Assembly (NCBI GenBank): GCA_942491465.1
Contig: CALOBA010000073.1
Location: forward strand, 1-64,000
Length of the DNA stretch: 64,000 nt
Direction: 5' to 3'
Source of the DNA: CALOBA01 sp942491465
GTDB taxonomy: Bacteria; Pseudomonadota; Gammaproteobacteria; Chromatiales; Chromatiaceae
Position 1 is the stretch's first letter, and each line of letters starts with the position of its first letter. Made by a program: the position numbers and the translations under genes. The notes beneath the pieces are model-generated. The model saw nothing but the letters and a program-made list of their open reading frames with translations. It did no database searches and was not told the origin of the DNA. Shown piece by piece: positions 1-11,757 of the stretch.

Positions 1-93
1 GCGCTCGGCGTCCAGCCCATGGTCGACCTCGGGCAAGGCCGCGATCAGGTTCATGTCGATGTCGAACACCATGACCTCGGAGTGTTTCGGCAT
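1..93 (-). CDS. partial hypothetical protein, runs off the left edge
   Basis: A minus-strand reading frame starts with ATG at 93-91 and is still open at the window edge (31 codons: MPKHSEVMVFDIDMN...). The wording looks like genuine protein, but I do not recognise the family and most of the gene lies outside the window. Just upstream on the same strand, in another frame, a stretch around 94-265 also reads like protein (RRWMHAQRVGHAE at its end). That suggests either a second gene or a frameshifted longer gene. Confidence 0.35.
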   Translation of the reverse strand, partial: MPKHSEVMVFDIDMNLIAALPEVDHGLDAER

Positions 94-611
94 GGCCCAC
101 GCGCTGGGCATGCATCCAGCGGCGCAGGGCGTTGCGGCTGTCGGCGGAGCCGGCCAGGGTCTCCAGGGCGATGGCGGCCACCAGCGGGTCGCGGGCGATC
201 TCACGACGCGTTGGCCAGCTTCGATCGGCGCGCCAGCGGCTAAGCTGCTCGACCTGGGATTGGAGTGATGCCGTCGAGGGTGAACTCGGTCTGACCAGCG
301 CATTGCCCGCGGTTGGCCATTGCCAGGTGCTCAGCCGTGCTCCCGGCCGTGATCGACCCCGGAAGGGCAGGGCCGGCAGGAGCCCACGGTCAGGTATGTG
401 ACGGGGTGCTGGGCGCTGTATGACTTCCGATGGGGGCTGCGGCGTAGGTCACCGCCGACGCCGGGCCGGCTGCGCGGCGGGGTCCGGGCGGAACGGCTGG
501 TCCATAATAAGGCATCGCGCGCCCCGACAATGGAGCCGATGGGCGGGTGTGGACGATGCAAGGCGCATCCGTCCTTCGCGCCGTCGGACAGCCGGGGTCG
601 ACGCTGTGTAA
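94..611. other. stretch without a convincing gene
   Basis: Apart from the protein-like minus-strand stretch at about 94-265, I see no gene here. The open frames at 331-722 on both strands are Arg/Pro-rich, have no ribosome binding site and look like GC-driven shadows. The stretch may hold decayed sequence. Confidence 0.4.
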
Positions 612-707
612 GAATTTCCCGCGGATCAACCATCGAAGGACCTGAACCATCCCGGAGCCGAGTATGACCCCTTTGGAACGCGTCGAGCACCTGTAGATGA
701 GGACCTG

Positions 708-917
708 GTGGAGCACTATCACGAAGGCGATCAGCGCGAGCTGCGTGCGGCCGCCAAGCTGCTGTTAGTGGCGCTGGACCGGCTGCGCCGGTTCGGCGGA
801 CCCGGCTGGGACGCGCTGCTCGACGAGTATGTGCAGACCGCCAAGCATGATCCGGATCGACTGCGGCGGATGTTGGAGGGCAATCGGGGGGTGCCGCCGG
901 GGGAACTGCACGCCTGA
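708..917 (+). CDS. small hypothetical protein, possibly a C-terminal remnant
   Basis: The 69-residue frame (GTG start; VEHYHEGDQRELRAAAKLLL...) has the composition of a small helical soluble protein rich in Arg, Leu and Glu. GAGG at 699-702 could serve as a ribosome binding site. The same frame is open upstream to a TAA at 609-611 and reads plausibly there too (HPGAEYDPFGTRRAPVDED), but without an ATG, GTG or TTG. The 69-codon form may therefore be the tail of a truncated gene. No family recognised. It lies upstream of the palindromic element at 970-1059. Confidence 0.45.
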   Translation: MEHYHEGDQRELRAAAKLLLVALDRLRRFGGPGWDALLDEYVQTAKHDPDRLRRMLEGNRGVPPGELHA

Positions 918-969
918 TGCCCGGGCCCGGCCGGCATCCGCTGGCGCGACGGCCGTCCGGCTTGGGATC

Positions 970-1059
970 GGTTCAGCAACAAGTGGCGCAGACGCCCGCT
1001 CGCTGAACCTTTTTGATTGGCCGTTTCGTGGTTGCGCCTGCACCACTTGTTGCTGAACC
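970..1059 (+). repeat. 90-bp palindromic dispersed element, copy 1
   Basis: The ends are inverted repeats: GGTTCAGCAACAAGTGG at the left and CCACTTGTTGCTGAACC at the right, with a shared core. A second copy in the opposite orientation lies at 35096-35184, and similarity extends a few bases outside both ends (GATC on one side, TTGACT on the other). It carries no gene and behaves like a REP/MITE-type element. RNA from either strand could fold into a long hairpin and act as a terminator. Confidence 0.8.
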
Positions 1060-1093
1060 TTGACTTAGGGTGCATCGGGGCCGACAAATGCCC

Positions 1094-1121
1094 TTGCAAA
1101 TATATTAGTAAACGCTAATAT
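1094..1121 (+). promoter_or_regulatory. sigma-70-like promoter of the RND pump operon
   Basis: TTGCAA (1094-1099) and TAATAT (1116-1121) are separated by 16 bp and sit 23 bp before the GTG start of the adaptor gene. It is the best promoter match upstream of the pump operon. The -10 element is embedded in the palindrome at 1101-1122. Confidence 0.55.
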
Positions 1122-1122
1122 A
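1101..1122. promoter_or_regulatory. perfect palindrome over the -10 box, probable repressor operator
   Basis: TATATTAG (1101-1108) and CTAATATA (1115-1122) are perfect 8-bp inverted arms with a 6-bp spacer, covering the spacer and the -10 element. This geometry is typical of operators for dimeric repressors of the TetR or ArsR kind that control efflux operons. No such regulator gene is visible in the window. Confidence 0.55.
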
Positions 1123-1143
1123 GACGCAAGCTAACGTTTTGAG

Positions 1144-2227
1144 GTGCATCAACCGTACCTTATCATCCTTGACAAATCCCTGTTGGTCGCACTGCTGATT
1201 GCGGTCGGGCCCGCCGCGGGTGCTGATCCCGAGGCCGACGGCCTGGCTACGGCGCAGGCCCGCATCGAGCCTATCCCGCGGGAATATCGGCTCGACGGCG
1301 TGGTCGAGGCGGTCAATCGCACGACGGTCTCGGCCCAGACCCAAGGCCAGGTCGCGGCGATCTTCTATGACGTCGACGACCTGGTCGAGAAGGACTCCGT
1401 CCTGGTCCAGCTCAAGGACACCGAGCACCGCGCCCGTCTCGCCCAAGCGGCGGCGGAGCTGAAGTCCGCCAGCGCCCGGCTGGAGCAGGCCCGCGACGAG
1501 CACCAGCGCGTCGCCGGGTTGTTCGCCAAGAACAACGTCTCGGCCTCGGCCATGGACCAGGCCAAGGCCGAGCTGACGGCGGCCCAGGCGCGGCTCGACT
1601 CGACCCAGGCCGCGCTGCACCAGGCCCGCGAGCAGCTCGCCTATACCCAGATTCGCGCGCCCTATTCGGGCATCGTCACCGAGCGCCATGTGGAGATCGG
1701 CGAGGTGGCCGGCCCTGGCCAGCCGGTGATGAGCGGGGTCTCGCTGGAGCAGCTACGGGTCAGCCTGGACGTGCCCCAGAGCCTGATCCCGACCCTGCGC
1801 GCCGAGCGTCGGGTGCGGGTCTATGGCCCCGGTGGCGAGCCCGTCGCCGTCGGTGAGGTGACCATCTTCCCGTTTGCCGATGCCGCGTCGAACAGCTTCG
1901 AGGTCCGCGTGGACCTGGAAGGCCAGCCCGAGGGGCTGTTCCCCGGCATGTACGTCAAGACCGGGATCGTCACCGGCGAGCGTGACGAGCTGCTGGTGCC
2001 GCAATCGGCGGTGGTGCATCGCTCCGAGGTGACCGGCGTCTACGTGGTGGGTGCCGGCGGCCAGGTGCGCTTCCGCCAGGTCCGCGTCGGCCGTGCCTTC
2101 GGTGACGACCTGGCCATCCTCGCCGGCCTCGATGCCGATGAGCGGGTGGCCCTGGACCCCATCGCCGCCGGCGTGGTGCTCAAGCAGCAGGTCCGCGAGC
2201 GCATGCGCCTGGCCGGGGGGCACCACG

Positions 2228-2235
<8 letters not shown>
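1144..2235 (+). CDS. RND efflux periplasmic adaptor subunit (membrane fusion protein)
   Basis: This 363-residue protein would be the periplasmic adaptor linking an inner-membrane RND pump to an outer-membrane channel. It has a short hydrophobic N-terminal segment (LLVALLIAVGPAAGA) without a lipobox, then a biotinyl-lipoyl-like half (QGQVAAIFYDVDDLVEKDSVLVQL) and an alpha-hairpin rich in Ala, Gln and Arg (about residues 95-160). The second lipoyl half follows (YTQIRAPYSGIVTERHVEIGE), then the beta-barrel and membrane-proximal domains. GTG at 1144 is the only early start after the in-frame TAA at 1132, although GAGG abuts it directly, so initiation is not ideal. The pump gene overlaps the 3' end by 8 bp (translational coupling). 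No outer-membrane channel gene is adjacent, so TolC is probably supplied from elsewhere. Confidence 0.9.
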
Positions 2236-5572
<3,337 letters not shown>

Positions 5573-5806
5573 TGCGTGGCGGCGGTAGGCTGCTAACGCG
5601 CTATCTGCACGTTCGCGCCTGCCCGCGACCGCGCGGCAAGCAGCGGCCGACGGCGGTCTTAGAATCATGACCTGCCTTGGCGGTCCGAGGCGGATGAGGT
5701 CGGTGCATCCCCAAAGCCGTATGCTTGGCATCGGCAGCTTGGGTTCGCGCCCGCGCGCCCCCCGGGCTTGACACCGCCTGGTCGGCGAGCTCATCACGGG
5801 AACAGC

Positions 5807-6067
5807 TTATGCGCAGGTTCCGGCGGCATCGCCGGGCGGCTCGGCCGAGTCAGTCGAACGGTGCCAGCCACAGATCGAGCCCACGCGGGCCGCGGCCGAG
5901 GTATTCATAGCCATGTCTTGAAACGCATGCGCGTCCTGCCACAGCGCGATGACCTCGGCGCGCTCGGCATCGGTGATCCTGAGATACACGGGGTACAGCC
6001 GGTAGCCGCGGAAGGCGATCGCGGGCGGTGCTGCATCCGGGCTGGGGTCGGGGGTGTCCGGCGACAT
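5807..6067 (-). pseudogene. GNAT-like N-terminal fragment
   Basis: The minus-strand frame begins at ATG 6067 and contains FRGYRLYPVYLRITDAERAE followed by VIALWQDAHAF. This resembles the opening of some GNAT acetyltransferases (substrate-side helix after a short strand). After about residue 45 the sequence loses plausibility and ends at a stop, with no acetyl-CoA-binding R/QxxGxG/A motif. I read it as a decayed fragment. Family assignment is tentative. Confidence 0.3.
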
Positions 6068-6517
6068 GCCGCGGATGTTGCCGGCGAACGGACCGGAACG
6101 CAATGCCGACCCGACCGGTGTCGGGATTTTTTTGCGGTTTCCCATCGGCGAATCCCTCGGCACCGCCCCGGAGACCCCAGCGCCAATTGCGATCGCGCAT
6201 CGATTGTTTGGATCAATCAATGGCTTCGCGTTCCTTGGGCCGAGCTCCCGAGGGGCACGTAACTTGCCGGTAGATTCCGCGGTGGAAGACTCCGCCGTCG
6301 TCCAGTGCAAAGACGCCGATCAACGGTAGCGCGATCGCTGTTGCCGTAAGCCGGACGCACAGTCCCCGCCGATGCCGCGCGACAGCGCCCGACGCCCAAC
6401 CGCCCCGCTGTTCGGCGTTGCCCCCCCCGGGGGGCTACCATCCGCCGCCGAGCCAACCTGAACGCTTAGGGTGGCGTACGTTTCCTATCCGCATCCCCGA
6501 TCCAGGAAGCAACATCC
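6068..6517. other. intergenic stretch without a gene
   Basis: No convincing coding sequence on either strand. A G/C palindrome (CCCCCC-GGGGGG) lies at about 6421-6433 upstream of the PEP-CTERM-like gene. It could stall transcription, but nothing more can be supported. Confidence 0.4.
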
Positions 6518-7186
6518 GTGCCCACCAAACTCAAGCAACACCTCGCCATCGCCACCGGCGCCGTGTCCGCCGCGGCCATCCCGATGGGCGCCGATGCGGC
6601 CATCGTCTACAAGGACAGCGCCAACGCCTTCACAGTCGACTTCACGACAAACAAGAGCGTCGACTGGGATGTCGACGGGGCTGGCGGCGTCGATTTCCGC
6701 GTTGAAACCTATGTGCGCTACTCCGACAAGATCTACATTAAATCGAGCGGACCCAAGGGCGGCGGCTTCGTGGGCCAAGTTGCGGGGGGAGACAACTTCT
6801 TCAACATGGCAGCCGGTAAGCGCATCGCGTCGATAATGAGCGCACCCTACGTCTGGGGCAACAGCTTAACCAACCGCGAAATCTACAACGACGACAGCAA
6901 CGCGCCGGTAGGCGGAGACCTGATCAACGGCCAAGCCGGAAGCAATTTCGTCGGCTTCCGCTTCGGCTCCGGGGCCGACACGCTCTACGGCTGGGCCGAG
7001 GTGGTCATCGGCACCCGGCAGTCGACGATCAACCGCTGGGCCTACAACGACACGCCGGACGGCAGCATCGAGGTCGGCCAGACCCAGGATGCGCCGACCC
7101 CTGCGCCGGCCCCATCGACCCTCGCCCTGCTCGCCGCCGGCGCCTTTGGGCTGCGCCGCTGGCGGGCGCAGCGCGCAGCGGCTTAA
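6518..7186 (+). CDS. PEP-CTERM-like exported surface protein
   Basis: This 222-residue exported protein starts at GTG 6518, with AGGAAG eight bases upstream. The N-terminus is a signal peptide (HLAIATGAVSAAAIPMGADA) with cleavage probably after ADA. The mature part is a beta-rich domain with many Gly, Asp and Asn residues (FRFGSGADTLYGWAEVVIGT). The C-terminus has a Pro-rich linker (APTPAPAPSTLALLAAGA), a short hydrophobic helix and an Arg cluster (LRRWRAQR). That is the layout of PEP-CTERM sorting tags, here with PST in place of strict PEP. Such proteins are processed by exosortase and often reach the surface or matrix. Exact role unknown. REP palindromes follow directly. Confidence 0.75.
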   Translation: MPTKLKQHLAIATGAVSAAAIPMGADAAIVYKDSANAFTVDFTTNKSVDWDVDGAGGVDFRVETYVRYSDKIYIKSSGPKGGGFVGQVAGGDNFFNMAAGKRIASIMSAPYVWGNSLTNREIYNDDSNAPVGGDLINGQAGSNFVGFRFGSGADTLYGWAEVVIGTRQSTINRWAYNDTPDGSIEVGQTQDAPTPAPAPSTLALLAAGAFGLRRWRAQRAAA

Positions 7187-7197
7187 GTCCTGGCTTC

Positions 7198-7263
7198 GTG
7201 GGAGCGGCTTCCAGCCGCGATAGGGCTTGCGCTCGGGGAGTCGCGGCTGGAAGCCGCTCCCAC
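7198..7263. repeat. REP palindrome, unit 1 of a pair
   Basis: GTGGGAGCGGCTTCCAGCC is followed after a short loop by its complement, ending in GCCGCTCCCAC at 7263. Together with the next unit it forms a two-hairpin REP doublet just after the PEP-CTERM-like gene. The same family recurs at 24585-24650. Confidence 0.85.
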
Positions 7264-7278
7264 AGTGCGCGGGCGTGT

Positions 7279-7344
7279 GTGGGAGCGGCTTCCAGCCGCG
7301 ATGCGGCATCAGCTCGGAACGTTCCGGCTGGAAGCCGCTCCCAC
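7279..7344. repeat. REP palindrome, unit 2 of a pair
   Basis: A second copy of the GTGGGAGCGGCTTCC hairpin, 15 bp after the first. The loop differs and one arm carries a substitution (TTCCGGCTGG instead of TCGCGGCTGG). It may also serve as a terminator for the preceding gene. Confidence 0.85.
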
Positions 7345-7998
7345 GTTCTTCTTCGTGCCGCTGCACGGCCCTCGAAGGCCGCGGCTCAGTGCCCCGAGAT
7401 AGGAAGTAACGACAAATGACCAAGACCCTCCTTATCGGCTGGGACGCCGCCGACTGGACAGTCATATCGCCGCTCATCGACGCGGGCGAGATGCCGAACC
7501 TCAAGCACCTGATCGACACCGGCGTCATGGGCAACCCGGCGACCCTGTATCCGGTGCTCTCGCCCATGCTCTGGACCAGAGGCGGCCAGCGTGCAGGCGG
7601 TGGCGACCTATGTGATGCAGCAGGGGGACTGGGACTTCACGGCAGTCTATTTTGACGCCATCGACCACTTCTGCCACGGCTTCATGCGCTATCACCCGCC
7701 GCGGCTGGGGTGGGTGAGCGAGACGGACTTCGAGCTTTACAAGGATGTCGTCAATTCCGGTTATAGGTTCCACGACATGATGCTCGGCGTGCTCATGGAT
7801 CTGGCCGGGCCGAACACCAACGTCATCCTCTGCTCGGACCACGGCTTCCATCCGAATCACCTAAGAGTTCAAGAAATCCCGAACGAGCCCGCGGGCCCCG
7901 CGGACGAGCACCGCCACTTCGGCGTCTTCGCGGCCTGCGGGCCGGGCTTCAAACGCGACGAGCTGGTGTTCGGCGCGACGCTGCTGGACATCACGCCG

Positions 7999-8006
7999 AC
8001 CATCCT
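7999..8006. repeat. 8-bp target-site duplication, left
   Basis: ACCATCCT lies immediately outside the left inverted repeat and recurs at 9935-9942 outside the right one. Removing the element plus one copy restores the coding sequence (ITPTIL followed by RLHDLS). Confidence 0.9.
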
Positions 8007-9934
8007 GGCCTTGATCATCGTTCCGGCCAAAACCGGATGAACGACATGTGAGATTTGAGCAGAGTGGCCGGCTGGGGGGGGGCGGCAGAACCCCGGAAAT
8101 CTCGTACTCTTGGAAGTGCAACCTAACCTTGAGTATGAACAGCGCCGGGGTCCTGCCATGCCTGACTGTAGACGAGATGCCTGTGAGTTTCCAGCGCCGA
8201 GGGCGCCCGAGCGGGACGAAGCGCGTTGAGCAGGCGGCATCCGCGTCGCCGGCAGGCCGAGACGCTTGCAGCGGTTCGGGAGCGACTGGCGCAAGGGCAG
8301 TCGCAACGTGCGGTTGCGCAAGAATTGGGCGTTGCGCGCTCGACCTTGCAGGATTGGCTGGGGCAGGCGCCGCGCGTTGAGGTGCCGGCGGCGTTGCGGC
8401 AGTTCTACGCCTCCGAGGAGGGGGTTGCCTGGTTGCACCGCCAAGTCCTGGCGGCGCATCTGGTCATCACGTTGCTGGCCGGAGCGGGGATTCGCCAGGT
8501 CTGCACATTCCTGGAGCTGAGCGGATTGTCGGCGTTCGTGGCCAGTTCCTACGGCAGTCAGCAGAAGCTCAACGCCGCGTTGGAGGAGGCGATGGTCGCC
8601 TACGCCGAGCAGCAGCGGCAAACGCTGGCAGCGCAGATGCCGCACCGGCGCATCAGCGTCTGCGAGGACGAGACCTACCATCCGGAGATCTGCCTGGTGG
8701 CCATCGAGCCGATCTCGAACTTCATTCTGCGCGAGTGCTATGCCCCGGACCGCTCGGCGGCGACCTGGACGCGGGCGTTGACCGAGGCGCTCGAAGGCAT
8801 GCGCGTGGAGTTGGTGCAAGGCACCAGTGACGAGGCCAAGGGGCTGCTGCGCCATGTCGAGCGCGACCTCGGCGCCCATCACTCGCCCGATGTCTTCCAT
8901 GTCCAGCACGAGGTGTCCAAGGCAACGGCCCTGCCTTTGGCGCGCGCGCTCGAACAAGCCGAGCGGGCCGCCGAGCAGGCCCGCGACGCGGTGGCGGCGC
9001 AGCGTGCCGCCCGCGACGCCCATCACAATGCCTGGCCGCGCCCGCGCGGGCGACCGCCGGCGTTCGCCGAGCGCATCAACGATGCGCTGATGGCGCAGGC
9101 CGATGCCGATGCCCAACGCGAACAGGCAGAACAGAACCAACAACAGGCCCGCGCCTGCGTGCGCGAACTCGCCGATGCGTATCACCCCTACGATCTCGAC
9201 ACCGCTCGGGCGCAACCGCCCGAGCGCGTCGGCGAACGCCTGGCGGCCTGTTGGCGGCAGCTCGGCGAACTGGCAGACGCGATCAGCCTACCCGAGCGTG
9301 CCCGCGAGCGCATCGCCAAAGCCGAGCGCCTGACCACCTCAATGCTGGCGACCATCACCTTCTTCTTCACCACCATCCAGGCCAAGGTCGCGGCGTTGGG
9401 ACTGGCCCCCGAGATCGAAGCGCTCGTGCACCAACAGCTCATCCCGGCGATCTATCTGGAGCGGGTGGCGGCGCGCAGCACCCGCGCCGAGCGGCGCCAC
9501 GAACTGCAGCAGCGATCCCGTCAGCTGTTGGCAACCCTGCGCCAACCCGACTCACCGTTGCAGCGCCTCGACGCCGACCAACGCCGCGAGGTCGAGATCG
9601 TCGCCACCGAATGCGCCGACCTCTTCCAACGCAGCAGCTCCTGCGTGGAAGGGCGCAACGGCCACCTGGCCCTGCATCACCACGGCAAACACCGACTTGG
9701 CAACCGCAAGCTCGCCGTGCTCACCGCAATACACAACTATTTCATCCGCAGACCCGACGGCACCACCGCGGCGGAACGCTTCTTCGGCCAGCCGCCTGCT
9801 TCGATGTTCGACTACCTCCTCGCCGCCCTCGACCCGCCCCCGCGACCCGCCCGAAAACGACCCCGACCGCAGCGCGTCGCCTACCTCGAACCGATGGCTG
9901 CGTAGCAGGGGTGGCCGGAACGATGATCAAGGCC
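8007..9934 (+). mobile_element. complete 1928-bp insertion sequence, DUF6399-like transposase
   Basis: The element has perfect 23-bp terminal inverted repeats beginning GGCCTTGATCATCGTTCC (8007-8029 and 9912-9934) and an 8-bp target duplication. It carries one long gene (8226-9905). It interrupts the phosphodiesterase gene. The terminal repeats resemble those of the 130-132 bp elements at 11595-11726 and 39744-39873, which have no gene and are probably its non-autonomous relatives. The family is not one of the textbook IS families I can name with certainty. Confidence 0.88.
8226..9905 (+). CDS. putative transposase, DUF6399-like
   Basis: The 559-residue protein is the only long gene inside the inverted repeats, which makes it the probable transposase. 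An N-terminal helix-turn-helix (QSQRAVAQELGVARSTLQDWL, about residues 26-46) could bind the ends. A central region contains SVCEDETYHPEICLVA and LVQGTSDEAKGLLRH with well-placed acidic residues. A long Ala/Gln/Arg-rich coiled coil (about 240-340) follows, then a conserved C-terminal block (SSCVEGRNGHLALHHHGKH...AIHNYFIRRPDGTTAAERFF). That block recalls proteins labelled DUF6399, from memory. The TTG start at 8226 is uncertain: ATG 8177 in another frame (MPVSFQRRGRPSGTKR) reads like an N-terminus, so the true start may lie there with a frameshift. Catalytic acids cannot be assigned firmly. Confidence 0.7.
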   Translation: MSRRHPRRRQAETLAAVRERLAQGQSQRAVAQELGVARSTLQDWLGQAPRVEVPAALRQFYASEEGVAWLHRQVLAAHLVITLLAGAGIRQVCTFLELSGLSAFVASSYGSQQKLNAALEEAMVAYAEQQRQTLAAQMPHRRISVCEDETYHPEICLVAIEPISNFILRECYAPDRSAATWTRALTEALEGMRVELVQGTSDEAKGLLRHVERDLGAHHSPDVFHVQHEVSKATALPLARALEQAERAAEQARDAVAAQRAARDAHHNAWPRPRGRPPAFAERINDALMAQADADAQREQAEQNQQQARACVRELADAYHPYDLDTARAQPPERVGERLAACWRQLGELADAISLPERARERIAKAERLTTSMLATITFFFTTIQAKVAALGLAPEIEALVHQQLIPAIYLERVAARSTRAERRHELQQRSRQLLATLRQPDSPLQRLDADQRREVEIVATECADLFQRSSSCVEGRNGHLALHHHGKHRLGNRKLAVLTAIHNYFIRRPDGTTAAERFFGQPPASMFDYLLAALDPPPRPARKRPRPQRVAYLEPMAA

Positions 9935-9942
9935 ACCATCCT
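9935..9942. repeat. 8-bp target-site duplication, right
   Basis: Second copy of ACCATCCT, directly after the right inverted repeat of the insertion sequence. Confidence 0.9.
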
Positions 9943-11510
9943 GCGGCTGCATGACTTGTCCATCGGCGAGGACATGGACGGGCGCCCTCTGAACCACGCG
10001 CTGACCGAGCCCAAGCCCGCCGCGCCGATCCCGAGCTGGGATGCCGTACCCGGCGACGACGGCCGCCACCCCGAGGACGTGCGCATCGACCCGGTGGATG
10101 CCCGCGAGTCCCTGCAACGACTGGTGGATCTGGGCTACATCGAGGACGTGGGCGAGGACCGCAAGCAGGTCGCCGAGACCACCGTCAAGGAGTTGCGCTA
10201 CAACCTGGCGCGGGACCTGGCCGACGCGGGCAAGCTCACGGAGGCGCTGGAGATCCACGCCGAGCTTTGGCAGGCGCACCCGGACGAGAGCCGCTTCGGG
10301 CTGCATCGGTTCAACGGCCAGCTGCGGCAGGGCGACACCGCCGCGGCGCGGGAGACGCTGGCCCTGCTGGAGCGGCGTAAGTAGGACTATGCCGAGCGCG
10401 CCGCCGCTGAGCTGAAGCAATTGCAAGAGGACTGGAAGGACAAGCAGCCAGAGGACTTCACCGAGCAGGAACAACGCCGGCTCAGAAAGCTGCGCAAGCA
10501 GGCCGGCACCAACCAGGCCACCTTTGCATGGCTGAAGGGCCGACTCTTGGCAGCCGAGGGTCGTGTATCAGAACCCCCGCGCGCACTACCTGCACGGCGC
10601 CGCGCTGATGCGGCTCGGTCGGACCCTCGATGCCAAGGCGGCGTTCGAGACGGCCGTCGCGCAGAACCCGGTGTTCCCGGCCGCGCATCGGCGCCTGGCC
10701 CGGCTCGCCTGGCGTGCCGGCGACGATGCCGCCGCGGGCACCAGCTCGGACTCGCCGGGCGGCGCTGACGCGCATTCAGGAGGTCCGCGACGGTGCGCCG
10801 CCCCCGAGCGTGCATGCGGCGGTGCAGCTCGAGCCCGAGGCCATCGCCAGCCTAGGCCACCTGGGCGCGCCGAAGGCCCTGCCGCCGCTGGCCGAGGACG
10901 AGGTGGTCATCGTCTCCGGCCTGCCCCGCTCCGGCACCAGCATGCTGATGCAGATGCTGGCCGCCGGCGGCCTGTCGATCCTCACCGATGAGAAGCGCGC
11001 CGCCGATGCGGACAACCCCCGCGGCTATCTGGAGTACGAGGCCGCCAAGCGCCCGGATGGCGGCACCGGCTGGCTGGCGGATGCCCGCGGCAAGGCGGTG
11101 AAGATCGTCGCGCAACTGCTGCCGTCGCTGACGGCCAAGCACCGCTACCGGGTGATCTTCGCCGAGCGACCGCTGAACGAGATCATCGCCTCCCAGCGGG
11201 TGATGTTGGAACGGTCAGGGAAACAGGGCGGGCGCCTCGCCGAGCGACAGCTCGCGGGCACCTTTGTCAAGCAGATCGCGCAGGTGAAGCGCATCCTCTC
11301 ACCCCACGGGGAGCGGGTGCAGGTGCTCTCGGTGGCCTATCACGAGGCGCTCGCGGACCCGGCGACGCTGGCAGGACGGCTGAATGCCTTCCTCGGCGGC
11401 GGGCTGGATGAGGTGGCGATGACGGCGGCGGTGGAGCCGGCCCTGCGGCGGCAGCGGGGCAAGGCGCCAGCGAAGCCGGTGGATACTCAGCAAGCCATTA
11501 CCGGATAGTG

Positions 11511-11594
11511 CTACGGCGCACAACAGCCGAAGCCATGACGCGTCGCAAAGTCCGCCACATCGGCATCGATGACTTCGATGCCCTTCTTCTCGCT
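11511..11594 (-). pseudogene. C-terminal gene remnant cut by a MITE
   Basis: On the minus strand the 28 codons before a TAG at 11513-11511 read EKKGIEVIDADVADFATRHG then FGCCAP, which looks like a genuine protein end. Its upstream part is replaced by the 132-bp MITE at 11595-11726, and I find no continuation beyond that element. Parent gene not recognised. Confidence 0.4.
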
Positions 11595-11726
11595 GGCCTT
11601 GATCATCGTTTGGTCCAAAACCTTGCGGGCCGGTGAGCTTTAAGGTTTTTACTTTCATAAAAACAATCCTTTATGCAATCTCTCGAAGATCTGCCGGGCT
11701 CGGTGGATCAAGGGATGATCAAGGCC
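11595..11726. mobile_element. 132-bp MITE related to the 8-kb insertion sequence
   Basis: The left end GGCCTTGATCATCGTTTG is inversely repeated at the right end with a few mismatches (..GATGATCAAGGCC at 11726). The interior is AT-rich (TTTACTTTCATAAAAACAAT) and non-coding. It is clearly homologous to the inverted element at 39744-39873. The outer 15 bases equal those of the insertion sequence at 8007-9934. The flanks (TTCTCGCT, GAGGAGAG) show no target duplication, so one side was probably rearranged after insertion. Confidence 0.8.
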
Positions 11727-11757
11727 GAGGAGAGTACCTGTGTGCCCGCGTTGCTGT

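Larger units (their letters stand above)
7416..11508 (+). pseudogene. decayed phosphodiesterase - TPR - sulfotransferase gene, split by an insertion sequence
   Basis: Pieces of one long gene lie in order. 7416-7577 encodes the start of an alkaline-phosphatase-superfamily phosphodiesterase (MTKTLLIGWDAADW). At about 7578 the frame changes and roughly two hundred residues of the catalytic domain seem to be missing. 7579-8006 gives the later part (YFDAIDHFCHGFM, ILCSDHGFHPNH). The insertion sequence occupies 8007-9934. Downstream, 9943-10381 resumes with the domain end and TPR-like helices, then a TAG at 10382-10384, frame changes at about 10560 and 10750, and a P-loop sulfotransferase domain (VSGLPRSGTSMLMQML) that stays open to 11508. 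The likely ancestral product joined all three domains. The distal sulfotransferase frame could still be translated, but I treat the locus as dead. Confidence 0.75.
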
